Shown piece by piece: positions 23,101 through 33,537 of a DNA stretch of 64,000 nucleotides (its first letter is position 1; each line of letters begins with the position of its first letter). The notes under the pieces are model-generated. The model was not told where the DNA came from. It saw only the letters and a list, made by a program, of their open reading frames with translations, and ran no database searches. The stretch covers positions 1 through 64,000 of the forward strand of contig SSNU01000248.1 in the NCBI GenBank assembly GCA_012064415.1, given 5' to 3'. Origin of the DNA: Gyrodactylus bullatarudis. Taxonomy: Eukaryota > Platyhelminthes > Monogenea > Gyrodactylidea > Gyrodactylidae. A program made the position numbers and the translations under genes.

Positions 23101-25624
23101 TATTTTGTATAATAGAGTCAAATGAATGAACAGAAGCCTATCAATGGTATGTTGCAAATAGTGGTTTGCTGTTACTCGATCCTAGACTTATAAGGAAGGT
23201 TGGAGAACAAGCAAATAATTAAGTAATAAAAATTTTATTTCGCCGGGTCTCTTCAGACTTAATCCCGGACTGACATTTATATAGTGTTACAATGCCTGTT
23301 TTTCTGCCCTTCCATTGGTTCAAAAGTTCTCAAAGAGGAAGGGGAGTGAACTTGCAATTCTGTTTCAAGGCGGTTTCACTTCTGTTTCTTCTCCATACTT
23401 GGGCCCCCTTTACACTTTAGGAATTAATCCATCAGTAACTGCCCACTGTACTTTTGCCGCTTTCGCTTAATTGATTGATCAATTTTCCTCACTTCATTTG
23501 CACTAATTGCAGGTTGACTAGAAGTTTGATCCCCTTTTTCACCTCTTCTTTTATACCAATTTCGGGTTGGCTCATAATTTGATTATCAACTACTGTTGAC
23601 TTTTCGGACCGTTAACTTGTAACCAAGTATGGAGAAGAAACAGAATTACAAATTCATACCCCTCCCTCTTTAAGAACTTTTGAACCAATGGAAGGGCAGA
23701 AAAACAGGCATTGTAACACTATATAAATGTCAGTCCGGGATTAAGTCTGAAGAGACCCGGCGAAATAAAATTTTTATTACTTATTTTTTACTTGTTCTCC
23801 AATTTTCCTTATAAGTCTAGGATCGAGTAACAATATATTTGATGAAGTTCGGCAATATTACCGTTTAGAAGAAAAATTGTAAAAAGATGAATTTTCGATT
23901 AGAGAGTTGAATAATAATAGTTTATGTAATGAGTGTACGTACTCTAGTGCTTGTACCTGGAACGATTAATTCAATATCGACATCATATGATTGTCGTTTG
24001 TTAGCAGTCATTCTGAGCATACCGCGAAGAATCTGGCCTTGTTGAACATTTAACGGAGAACCGATTAAACAGCGCACCTAATTAAGAATAGAGATTGAAT
24101 ATGTTGAAGAGATCAATCGATATCAAAACCATCTCTCTGCTTACTTGATACCAATGCGTCAAAGGTTCTGTTGGGGCAGTAGAGAGCCAGACATCCTTTT
24201 GAGTTCCTAGGAAGCCGACATCGAACCAGAAAGCTAATCCATGAATCTGGACAAGAGAAAATAAGATTTTTCAATAACATATGAGATAAATAAATAATAT
24301 CATAGAGATAGATTGCGTACTGTGGAACAAGTGTGAATCATAAACTCCAGGGGAATTTCAATATTTGCTAGCTCAGACTCTTCAATGGTACGAAAGTCGA
24401 CCTTGTGCAAAACAGGGAGAGCTGGACAGATTTCTATGTCAAAAGTATCAACAATTGGCTGGTTGAAGTATTCAGCAAAAGCTTCTGAGCGAAGAGAGGA
24501 CAAGTCCATTCCATGAAAAGACTAGAGAAAAGATAATTTTCACTAACAAATGACGTACCTGTTGGTACCAGAAATTGGCCTTGGTCTGTTGCTCAGTAAA
24601 TAGGGCATCATCGCTAAATGGAGCCATGTACATGTGAGCTACGGTCGGAAACATTTTCCCAGGAGACTGGACAGCAGTATTGCTGATCTCTTCGGTGGGT
24701 ACACCATTTTTATCCAGGACAGGGATACGGTGTTTCTTGTTGAGGAATTTTCTTGCATGGACATAGGTCTCCAACATTCTTTCATTGAACAACATGTAGC
24801 CCATTGGCTCTGAGATGATAACATCAACTGGCTCAGGAATGTCAATGTCCTCAATTCGACCACTAAATTGAAATTAAAAATAAGAAGAATTCCACTCACC
24901 TTATGACGATGATTTTGCCAGCCATTTTGTTATTCTGCACAAGTGTCTCACAATGCTTGGCCATATTGGAGGCTTCCACAGCATAAACTTTGGCTGCTCC
25001 AGCTTGGGCGGCGAAGAAGCTCAAAATTCCAGATCCAGCGCCAACATCGAGGACAACCTTGCCCCGAAAGTCAGCAATAGAATTCAATTGAATTGCTTTT
25101 TGATAAGTGGAAGTTCTGATGTAATCTTGCATCATGTTTTGTTGTTGACTTAGATAACTATAGAATTGGAAATATTGAATGGCAGACCATTCATCAGTTC
25201 GCTTATCAAAGTCAGACGAAGCATCTGCTTGCATTCTGAATGATTGTACAGAGGATTTGACTAGTTTCTACAAATAATCAGAATTTCACATTGGTCAAAT
25301 TTCAACTTTTATCTAGCACTCACAATGAAATCAGCTGTCTCTGATTCACTATCAAAGTGACAAATGTATGTTCCTGATAGGGAGCCGAATATGCTGGCGA
25401 CATTTCCTGCTAATTTGCCAATCTCGAGGTTGAATTCAATTGGTATTTCTTTGATGATGTCTTCTTTTCTAAGAGCGTCCCATGATTAAAATGACTTACG
25501 ATTTGAATACAAGACAAATATCAGGCTTTTGACGGACAATAACAATCAGGTTTTTTCCCACGAGAGCATTTGAGTACGTGAGTAGATCGAATTTGTCTAA
25601 TTTTTGACATTGAAATGTGTTCAT
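20148..25624 (-). CDS. CARM1: Histone-arginine methyltransferase CARM1 (PRMT4)
   Basis: CARM1 makes asymmetric dimethylarginine on histone H3 and coactivators in the nucleus. Exons (minus): 25500-25624 (ATG), 25324-25468, 24900-25267, 24559-24862, 24321-24521, 24145-24246, 23964-24077, 20148-20507 (TGA), giving about 572 residues against 608 in human. The N-terminal region matches the CARM1 PH-like domain in size. Motif I is [20 protein letters not shown] (near residue 162), the double-E loop is [15 protein letters not shown], the substrate loop THWYQ, then NKRQSYDV. The last exon starts with [12 protein letters not shown], diagnostic of CARM1. An extra segment of about 25 residues ([13 protein letters not shown]...) sits before MFPT. 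The seventh exon could instead end at 23957; that would need an unseen small exon to restore phase. The last intron is 3.5 kb and repeat-filled; the others are 31-74 nt. The identification is firm. Confidence 0.92.
20545..21185. repeat. Foldback element, family A, in the CARM1 intron
   Basis: It starts TTGATACGAAGATGGAAATT and ends with an imperfect reverse complement (…CCCATCTTCATATTAACTA). The arms run nearly to the middle, with shared interior phrases GATCTAGATTCC and AGTGAGAGAGGGATCAAAAG. About 640 bp, no ORF. Related copies lie at 38060-38769 and 42775-43303. Confidence 0.65.
21493..21948. repeat. Foldback element, family C, with apparently perfect 164-bp arms
   Basis: Bases 21493-21656 and 21785-21948 are equal in length and reverse-complementary without a mismatch that I could find. 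They enclose 128 bp. The arms include GCCAATAGGTTGTGG and TTCAGTCTGACCGAAA. The spacer (CTAGATTCCTATCTACCTCC) matches the interior of the copy at 48000-48540. No transposase is present. Confidence 0.75.
22178..22462 (+). other. Unrecognised 94-codon ORF in the CARM1 intron
   Basis: An ATG-initiated frame of 94 codons with mixed composition lies between a foldback and a PLE tail, on the strand opposite to CARM1. I recognise no family, signal peptide or domain. It is most likely chance or a worn transposon fragment. Confidence 0.12.
23215..23264 (-). ncRNA. Hammerhead-ribozyme-like motif in PLE tail (minus copy)
   Basis: Reading on minus: UUAAGU, CUGAAGA, an 8-nt helix II (GACCCGGC), GAAA, a short helix III (AUAAAA/UUUUAU), U at the cleavage position, then ACUUAA, which pairs with UUAAGU (6 bp). 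All invariant core positions (CUGANGA, GAAA, UH) are present. Helix II is weak: one G-C pair, then A·G. Folding was done by hand; activity is inferred. Confidence 0.5.
23741..23784 (+). ncRNA. Hammerhead-ribozyme-like motif in PLE tail (plus copy)
   Basis: Core CTGAAGA (23747-23753), 8-nt helix II (23754-23761) and GAAA (23762-23765). Helix III pairs ATAAAA (23765-23770) with TTTTAT (23772-23777). T23778 is position 17 and helix I is TAAGT/ACTTA (23742-23746 with 23779-23783). Predicted cleavage is after 23778. This is the mirror of the minus copy at 23215-23264. PLEs of other animals are known to carry minimal hammerheads; activity here is untested. Confidence 0.5.
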
Positions 25625-26274
25625 TATGTTAAATGGTTAATTGAGCTTGCAAAATTATTCTTTTTAAATTCTATTAAAGTGTTCAAACAATCATCATTTA
25701 TTTATTAGTTAATAATTCTTTGTCTAAATCTTTGTTTCTCATCTTATTGCGATCTTATGAAAATTGTCTAGTATCTGGAGTGCATATCTTACTCAGATTA
25801 TCTAATTGATGAAGCTACAAACTATTAAGATTATAAATCATTTATGCAATTTTTTAAATAGATTTTTTGTTATATTCCCATAACTTGTATACGACTACTA
25901 GTCGACTACTAGTAAGGTACTTGAAGTTTTGCGGTATAAGTTATATGAAATAAGTTATATGTTGACAACAATTATCTAGAAGCTGTTCCTAAAATGTAAC
26001 CATTTCTATCTATGTAGTAAATGGTAATACTAGAAATACTTTTACACTGTCCAAAGTAACCCTTGACAAGTTGTAAAAGTATATTGATTAAAATTTCATA
26101 GAATGATTGACTGAAAATTTAAATATTGTAGTTTTTTCTCTATAAAATTTAATCCATTGAGTTGTAGTAATTTTCCATAGTAATAGATTTTAAAAACCTG
26201 AATGAATTTTCTAAAATCACTCATTAGTTCAGAAAATTTCTCTGAAGCAACATCAAATAAATTAGACACTTAGG

Positions 26275-26928
26275 ATGAACAACGCCAACTGCTTCAAAGT
26301 AAGTAAGAATAATTTAATTGATTAGGTATCTGGAGAAGTCTTATTGATGACATTCTATGAGCAAAACGATTCTCTTTCCTATAGAAATTCTCTTGTTAAA
26401 GACAAAAACATCATAAGAAACTACCAGGGGTCTAACATTGGCTACTCTACAGAGATCTATGATCGAACAGTTCAATCCAAAGGAATCGGTATGGTTCAGT
26501 TCTCTAGTCTGGAGAAATGTCTCGCCTACATTGAGAGCAGTAATGAGTTTAAACAAAAAGATTTTCTCGACGGAATCGGAATTGTTGTCGTACCACTAAA
26601 TAAGGCCGCCATTGACTTCGAGAGCTTTCCAATAGTTGAAATAATGAATCCTGTCATCAAGTTTAACCAATGTTGGCAAGAAGAATATGCTCCGAATCTT
26701 GAGAGAACAGTTCATAAATATGATGGCATTCCAATGGTCGTTTACACAGATAAAGCCATGATTTACAGAGGCTTTAGACAATCCACAGTTTATCTAATAA
26801 ATCTTTGGCCAAGCTGGTCAAAATATTGCGAGTTCAAAAATTCAGATGAATTCAGAAAACTTCAACAGCTTAAAGAAACAACATCCCATAGTGAAACAAC
26901 TGTGGTGAGAATGACTCCGCTTAAATGA
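26275..26928 (+). CDS. Tandem DUF1330-like (dimeric alpha/beta-barrel) protein
   Basis: Two similar halves of about 90-100 residues each show the DUF1330 pattern: a strand, a conserved Tyr-Gly/Asp region, then an F-S/P-S segment with an S-x-E-F motif and a closing strand. The first half has FSSLEKCLAYIESSNEF and GIGIVVVPL; the second has LWPSWSKYCEFKNSDEFRKL and TTVVRMTP. The model uses ATG 26275, a 27-nt intron (26299-26325, GTAAGT...GATTAG) and exon 26326-26928, giving 208 residues. Starting at ATG 26347 in the second exon would avoid this tiny intron. The gene is 268 bp upstream of the next one on the same strand. Biochemical role unknown; the fold call is by pattern only. Confidence 0.6.
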
Positions 26929-26992
26929 AGCCCAATTTCTACTCTACTCTACTAAAGAATTAGATCTTTTATTTCACATTTAATTGAGAGAT

Positions 26993-26998
26993 AATAAA
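26993..26998 (+). promoter_or_regulatory. Poly(A) signal
   Basis: AATAAA 65 bp after the TGA of the DUF1330-like gene. Confidence 0.45.
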
Positions 26999-27195
26999 AT
27001 TGTAATTTATTTTCCATTGTCTAAGCTCAAGGAGATTCGTAGACATCAATTTTTATTTAAACCAATGAATAGACAGTAAGAAGGACGAATAATAAATAAA
27101 TTTTATTGGCTAATCTTTTCCCTCTTATTACAGATCATATAAATTTTTTCATATACTGTACTTTCTAGCTAAGGAAAATGTCTGAAGGAAAATAA

Positions 27196-27633
27196 ATGGA
27201 AATAAGGCTGTATAATTTTATTTTGAGCACTTTTGCTCTCGGCTTCCTTGTGACCTCAGTCGCCCTTCCATACTGGAGAGTTGGAGATCATATATGGAAG
27301 TTTTATTTGAAAAACATCTACTTGAACACATTTTTATTTATTGCTCTATCTTGTCTGTCTTTTACAATAGTATGGTTATGTGACCTAATCGGTCAATGTA
27401 AAGATATGAGACATTTCTACAAGCTCAACACAATAAAATTTATTTTCGCATACTTTGGAATGTTCACTTCCGTCACTGGGACGTTTATTTACAGTTACAC
27501 AAAAATAATCGAGTTATCTTATATTCTAATGACAATTGGAACAGTTTTCGCTTTCCAGTATGGATTATTCGCAATGCACACCAGCAGATGTGTCACAAGA
27601 AGATCTCACGAACCTATTCCTAATAAAGAATAA
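27196..27633 (+). CDS. Four-pass membrane protein, claudin/PMP22-like
   Basis: A single exon of 145 residues has four hydrophobic segments (about residues 6-25, 41-62, 77-98, 104-126), the first ending in SVALPYWRVGD. Size, four spans and a tryptophan-containing first loop fit the claudin/PMP22 group, but the first loop is very short (about 15 residues) and the usual W-GLW-C-C pattern is absent, so membership is tentative. The C-terminus is basic and polar. A five-codon upstream ORF (ATG 27178) overlaps the leader. An acceptor-like TGTACTTTCTAG ends 10 bp before that ATG. AATAAA follows at 27705-27710. Confidence 0.6.
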   Translation: MEIRLYNFILSTFALGFLVTSVALPYWRVGDHIWKFYLKNIYLNTFLFIALSCLSFTIVWLCDLIGQCKDMRHFYKLNTIKFIFAYFGMFTSVTGTFIYSYTKIIELSYILMTIGTVFAFQYGLFAMHTSRCVTRRSHEPIPNKE

Positions 27634-27704
27634 GCTCAATGAAATGTATTTTAATGAATTTCTTTCCAGTTGTACAAGATTGTAGATTAAAAACTTATTT
27701 TGAA

Positions 27705-27710
27705 TAAATA
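27705..27710 (+). promoter_or_regulatory. Poly(A) signal
   Basis: AATAAA 72 bp beyond the stop of the four-pass membrane protein gene. Confidence 0.45.
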
Positions 27711-27978
27711 ATTTATTTAACTTTAAAAAAAATTTTAATAATATTAGAGAAATCTAAATTCCAATAAAAACTTTATTAAATTCTGCATATTATTTAGCCT
27801 ATAACTTTATTTTATTAATAGATTAATTGCGTTAATGTATACAGTAAAAACTTTTTATTCAAAATTGAAATGTACCAGCCATCACATTAAAATAAGAAAT
27901 GATCAATTTCAAGTTTGTTGTCAGGTCACGTTACTATTTTGAATAATTTTAGAAAATAACTAAAATTTAATTTGGTCA

Positions 27979-29231
27979 ATGTCAGAAGTTAAGGATATTC
28001 TCAATAATGGAGAATTGATTAAGACTGTAAGTTATATCTTGACAAATACAGACAATAAAACCTGGATTAGGCCGCGATACACGACCTCACCGTGGAGATT
28101 TCGTTACGATAAAATATTCAGGAAAATTAGAGGATGAGACTTTAGTCATTCCTGAAACTGAAGAAACATTTGGTATTGGAGAATGTGAAATTGTTGATGG
28201 TATGAACTTTTACTTTGAAAAATTGCAATTTAGCTATTGATCTCTCCATTCCTTTCTGTGATCTAAAAGAGGTTTATACTATTAAAGCATCGCCTAGATT
28301 TTGTTTTGGGAAACTTGGACTGTATGTGGTTTAATTAACTTTTAGAGAGCCCAACATTGCCCCGAATTCTGTGATCATTTTCACTGTTGAACTCCTTAAA
28401 TCAACTGAGCCGCCAGTGTATGACTTATTAGACTCTCAACAGAAATTAAATCTTGCCGATAGAAAACGGAACAGGGGCAATTACTTTTTCCGTAGATCAG
28501 AGTATGAATATGCTCTTACAATATACGACAAAGCTCTGGTTATAATTGGTAATGATGAACTAATCACACCTGAAGTACTTGATTTGAAATTGAAACTTAT
28601 GAACAACATTGCTGTTTGCAATTTGAAGCTTGAAAATTATTCCAGTGCTGTTAACTATTGTGATAATATCCTCAAAGAGTCGCCATATAATCTCAAAGCT
28701 CTCTATCGTAAAGGCCGAGCGCAGTTATTGCTCGGACAACCGCAGTCTGCAGTCGTTACCTTTAGGAAGATACTCGAATTTGAACCCGATTCTCAATTGG
28801 CCAAGAATGAAATTTCAAACGCCCAACGGGAATTAAATGATAGTCGAGTGAGATTGAAAAAGGCTATGAACTCTTTGTATAACAAGGATAATACTGAATA
28901 TATAGGAGATTTCAAGGTAATTCCAGATGAGTATTTCAAGAAAAACTCTCATTTCACAAAGAAACAAATGCTCATTGGTCTCATCTGTCTACTTGTTTCC
29001 CTATTGATTGGCTATTCTTATTATTCTTTACATAATTCATTTGGAGAGAGCCTCACCATCATTCCAGATAATACTCGAATTGATCAGTTAACTAAAGAAG
29101 ACGTTCCAGCTGATATTAGTTTAGACCAATTCAATTCACAAACACAACCCCTAGACAGTCAGTTTATCGTCAATGTTAAAACAAAAGAAGAATTTGATAA
29201 TATTATTAATGAATCATCTATCAACTCTTAA
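27979..29231 (+). CDS. FKBP8: FKBP8 (FKBP38)-like tail-anchored immunophilin
   Basis: FKBP8 is a membrane-anchored TPR immunophilin of mitochondria and ER, partner of Hsp90 and Bcl-2 in vertebrates. Exons 27979-28026, 28052-28199, 28234-28321 and 28346-29231 give 389 residues (human 412). The introns are 25, 34 and 24 nt; removing them restores the FKBP reading (DILNNGELIKT, then IKPGLGRDTRPHRGDFV), whereas reading through the first one reaches a stop. The FKBP domain covers roughly residues 1-110 (FGIGECEIVD, AIDLSIPFCDLKE, FCFGKLGL) and lacks several aromatic pocket residues, as in FKBP8. Three TPRs span about 129-247. A membrane helix follows at about 301-322 (MLIGLICLLVSLLIGYSYY). Unlike the usual FKBP8, about 66 polar, acidic residues follow the helix. 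Identification is firm on domain order. Confidence 0.85.
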
Positions 29232-30572
29232 CTCTTGCCATAAAAGAAGGAAGAGAAATGTGAAATCTTTTATCATAATTTGAGAATTTTTGATATCCCC
29301 ATAACATTTCTTATATGTATTTTAATCCTGGAAAGAATTAATTATTTAATCATTATAATGAATAATATTGACAAATATTTGTTCAATTCCTTGCACAGAT
29401 CGGATTAACCACATGTGGTTGGTGAGGAATCCTTTTCTTTCTAATTCCTAATGCCTACTCGTTAGTAGAAATGGTTGTTTAGATTACTTATATTTATATA
29501 ACTTTGGGTTACATTTTGGGTATTAAAACAATAAGTCATTAAATTCTCCGTCCTAACTGAAATAGATCAGCTTCTTATTGCCTCTAAGTTTCAATTAAAA
29601 AATAATCCTGGACCTTTTTTTCAATAAGATTCATCTATTTTGATGTTCTTTTACTCTAAATTAGGAAATTTTACCCAGTAAACAGAAATTCAAAGTCTGA
29701 ATATTCCATAGGAAACTACAATCATTACTAATGCACTGCATAATATCAAATCCTTCGCTTGAATATTAATAGAAGAGGTTAGAGATAAAGCTATTCTCGA
29801 AAAATTTGGGAATTCATAAATTTTATAAAAACCTTGGAAGATTTTTTATATCTGAATCAAAAAATACACTTACCGATTTAAGCCTTTAGGATATTAATAC
29901 TTTTAATGGGCGTTATAATACAAATGGGGCGGGGATCTAAGAGGCCCCAAAATAAAGTTCTAGGGCTTAGAAAAATATTCTAATGGTGATCCTGAAAATT
30001 AACTTATTTTTTTCATTGAAATAACAATTAGTTAAGTATCTAAAATACTTGAAAAAAATAAAAATTCAGAAATGTCTCCAAAGTTAAAAAAAAAAATTTT
30101 TTTTCAGGTAGGATTGAAAAAAAATTGAAATCAAGACAAATAAGATCTCGGTTATCTCCCCACTTCGATTTCTTGATCAATTTTATTTGTTTGAGATTTA
30201 ATAGAAGATTTGTCGAAAACTCTACGTTGATAATCGGAACCTTTTTCCTTGTTTAATTTTGATTCCAAAAACAGCGTTCGATCACTCTTTCAGTTTGAAA
30301 ATTATAAAAATACGTCATCAGCATTTTTGGGTTTTTATTGAAAAAATTAAAATTGTAAACTCGAAACTTCATAATGAACCAGATTTTTATAAACGTTTTC
30401 AACTCATTTTAGATTCAAATTTAGATCCTTTGGAACAAACTACTTTATCGATTACCAACCTTTAGAAGAGTTTATTTACATTGACAGTGTTTAGTTATAA
30501 TTATGCATAGTTAAATTCATTGAAAGAAACTTGTGTAAATATATTCTTCTTGTGATATTTTCCAATCAATCA
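29232..30572. other. Intergenic region with foldback-like arm
   Basis: No gene is seen. From about 29790 (AAAGCTATTCTCG) the text matches the outer arm of the foldback at 62990-63645. The opposite arm is not clear. Confidence 0.4.
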
Positions 30573-31193
30573 ATGTCTCATCAGGCGGAAAAAATCCAAG
30601 GGCTAGTCACCTTCTCACAGCTCTATGGAGAGTCGAAATGGTTAAAGCTACGCCTACCTGATGAGTTCCTTGCTGCCCTGCATACAACCTTTGATAAATT
30701 CGATAACCAGCACAAGGGAACCATACATGTTGATAATATCCAGTTGACCCTGGCAGCAATCGGCTACTTCTTAACTCCAAAGGAACACTTGGCTCTGAAG
30801 AACCAATTCTTTGCCCGGGATTATCAGGTTGATTTTATGGAATTTATCTCTATCGTATCACAGAGGATTTTCGCTGAAGACAATGAAGACGACTTGAAGA
30901 TCATCTTTAAACAGATCGACTATGACAATAAAGGCTACATATCTGTTGATGACATGTCCAAAATAGTTAATGGACTAGACTCCCTAAAGGGTATAACCCT
31001 TGATGATCTAAGGAATATGATCCATGTCTCACGGAGATTTTACTGTTGCACGAAACAGATGGAGAATGTCGCCAAGAAGACTAGCAAAGAGGACTTTTCC
31101 TGTGAGGATGAAGAGACCTTGTCGTTTAATGCCTTCTACAAAATTTTGACCTGCGAACTAAAACGCCTTGAGACAGAAATCATACTCCCTTGA
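30573..31193 (+). CDS. EF-hand protein of calmodulin/centrin type
   Basis: A single exon encodes 206 residues (ATG 30573; the open frame starts earlier without an ATG). Four EF-hand positions are expected. The first (DNQHKGTIHVDN) keeps the central Gly-x-Ile but lacks acidic ligands at positions 3 and 5. The third (DYDNKGYISVDD) is best preserved. The second is contracted around RDYQVDFMEFISIV, and the fourth is enlarged by a Cys/Lys/Glu-rich insertion (about residues 163-190) ahead of LSFNAFYKIL. The protein probably binds one or no calcium ions. An N-terminal extension of about 30 residues precedes the first hand. Centrin or a calmodulin-like sensor are both possible. Confidence 0.7.
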   Translation: MSHQAEKIQGLVTFSQLYGESKWLKLRLPDEFLAALHTTFDKFDNQHKGTIHVDNIQLTLAAIGYFLTPKEHLALKNQFFARDYQVDFMEFISIVSQRIFAEDNEDDLKIIFKQIDYDNKGYISVDDMSKIVNGLDSLKGITLDDLRNMIHVSRRFYCCTKQMENVAKKTSKEDFSCEDEETLSFNAFYKILTCELKRLETEIILP

Positions 31194-33537
31194 GACGTAT
31201 TCCAGTCATTTTTATTGAAAATATCTCAGTTGTATTATAAAAATTTAACTACAATACAAATATAAAATAAGCTGCATTTCTTAATTTGAATTAATTCTCT
31301 TCAGTTTTGTAAAAAGTCTCAATCAAAAGCTTCTAATTCATTTTACGTTTTCTTCTTTAACATTATAGTAACATCTATACTAGACTTGGATGAAATTTCG
31401 TAAAACTGATGAAGCCGCCTGTAATTTTGTTAAAATAATCTTTGAGCTATTTCTAAATCATTCCACCATGTCTGGCTGAGTCAACTCTTTAAATGATTCT
31501 TGTATCATATAAACAAAATTTCGTAAATTTTCAAATGAATTAATAGCTATATTCCTGATATCGAGCTTTCATCATCTAAGAAAATAGCATCTATTGATCG
31601 TAGCTTTTTGTTGGATAATATTTCTTTATGAATTTTAAATTTAATCTAAAAGGATATACAATGTATGTATATTTTGTAAAATATGAACAAGAACTGTTGA
31701 AGGGTCATTTTCTATCATGGAAAAAAATTTGAAGAAAATTCAGAAATTTTGTTGACACAAGATCGACTAAATATTCTGCAACAATTTACGGTAGAGGACT
31801 ATTTTTTAACCCAAAAAGTACTTTTTTCTACTTATTTTTCATTTTATGAGATACTATTTTTCATCTTTTTTGGTACTATTTTTGAGGGCCTACTGTTAAC
31901 ATAGATAATAAACATTACATTGTTTAAATTTGAGAATTTTTAAAAATTAGACAGCTTGTTAAAAAGCAAAACCAAATTTCGCTAATTTTTATCATTTTTC
32001 AACTTTAAGACCAATACTTGTTATTTTGCAAAAGCACACTAAACCTTATCACGATCATTTTTGAAAATTTTACACTCTTTCGAATGCTATCAAATTTGAC
32101 TCAGAAATATCAAAGGATCAAGGTAAAAATAGGTTTATTTAAGCCCCATTTATAAACCGATCCTTCGCAAACATTGACCTCCAATAGTGTTTTTGATTTC
32201 CTCTTGTGTAATCTATTTGTGGGAAATACCATTCTTTTATTAGACCATAATAATTTTTTTTACTCTGAAAAATTTTGAACTGCAAATTTGATTCATCAGT
32301 ATCCCTATGGATGGCTTAGAATTGGATAATATCTTCTAGAATATTTTTCTCAATGAATAATTTATACTTTGGAATCATTTAATTGCTTTATTTCGCCATT
32401 ATAGGAAACTTAAAAAAGCAGATTTTCAAAAAATATGATCTGGATATCCAAATCATATCACTTGTGATCTGACGGACTGCTCTTCTTGTCCTGACTACAC
32501 TCTTTTATTTTTTAAACTAGTCTTGATTCACACATCTTCAGTATATGATCCAATACCTTGATTTTGATCGGTCACTTACAAGTAGATATGCATTAAAAAA
32601 GGTTTTACTAGAATGTCTTCAATGGATAAATTTTATGTTCTTATTCACTCTGATGCTTCAAAACTCTCTAAGATCTCTCTGATTCTCGCAATAAAGCTTG
32701 AAAAACTAAATTTTTCCTACTTTTTAATTTTACCCCCAAAAACTCAAACTTTTAGTTTCAAACGGTAAGTGAAGAAAACTTTAATAAATTATTCAGAGTA
32801 AAGGACAAAAAGTTGGACAAAAAGATTCACACTATAAGAGTGATATTTCTTCGATCTGGAATGTCCGAAATCTAGAAAATTGAAAAAAATCCTTTAAATT
32901 GATTCATCTTTCCTACTCTGCTGTTCTATCTATTTTATTGAATTCACTAAAAATAGAATAGAATGATCTCAACTACTCAAACTATGTTGCAGATAAATCA
33001 TGAGATCAGAACTACAGTTAATTTCAGCAGTTTCATAAATCTTTGTTTCTCTTGTTATTAAAATTTAATTCTGTTAAAAATATCAAAATATTGTAAACTC
33101 TATATATAAAATATATTTATATTAAGTCAATTTGTATATTTCAATCATATTATTCGTGATACTTGTATATACTTTCAAGTGGGTGGTGTGAGACAGTGGT
33201 ATGAATTAATCGAGGGGGGAAAATACTCAGATCACGTGTACTACACTAGAGTATGCATGATGAATGAATTATTATTTGTGATCATACAAACGACCAATGA
33301 AATTAATTTAATGGCTATATACCCCAGTAGCTCAGTATTGAATCAAGAGACAGAGAGAAGACACTAGACATGCACACAACTGCAGTAGTTATATATATTT
33401 TTCATATTATCATAGATTCTTCATTTAATTCAGGACAGACAGAGGAGAAGAGTAGAATAATCCTGTCAAAGGACTTTCAATACTATCCTTTTCACTTGAA
33501 TAGAAAAGTACACCCTTAAGAAGTAGACGACCCCCAC
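31194..33537. other. Intergenic A+T-rich region
   Basis: No exon, RNA gene or named repeat is recognised. The promoter and 5' leader of the synaptotagmin gene probably lie at its right end; no specific element can be supported. Confidence 0.35.

Larger units (their letters stand above)
23171..23832. mobile_element. Two inverted Penelope-like tails around a PLE C-terminal coding remnant
   Basis: Left arm 23171-about 23372 and right arm about 23642-23832 are long inverted repeats (TTCTGCCCTTCCATTGGTTC and its complement). Between them, on -, is a damaged PLE coding end: [15 protein letters not shown], stop, FLK (about 23409-23475). Each arm carries a hammerhead-like core. The pattern resembles PLEs flanked by their terminal repeats in inverted order, with all catalytic domains lost. 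Confidence 0.65.

Noticed and set aside
33179..33367. 62-codon ORF upstream of synaptotagmin
   Set aside because: No family features and no splice route into the synaptotagmin frame, whose ATG at 33538 precedes a typical membrane helix.
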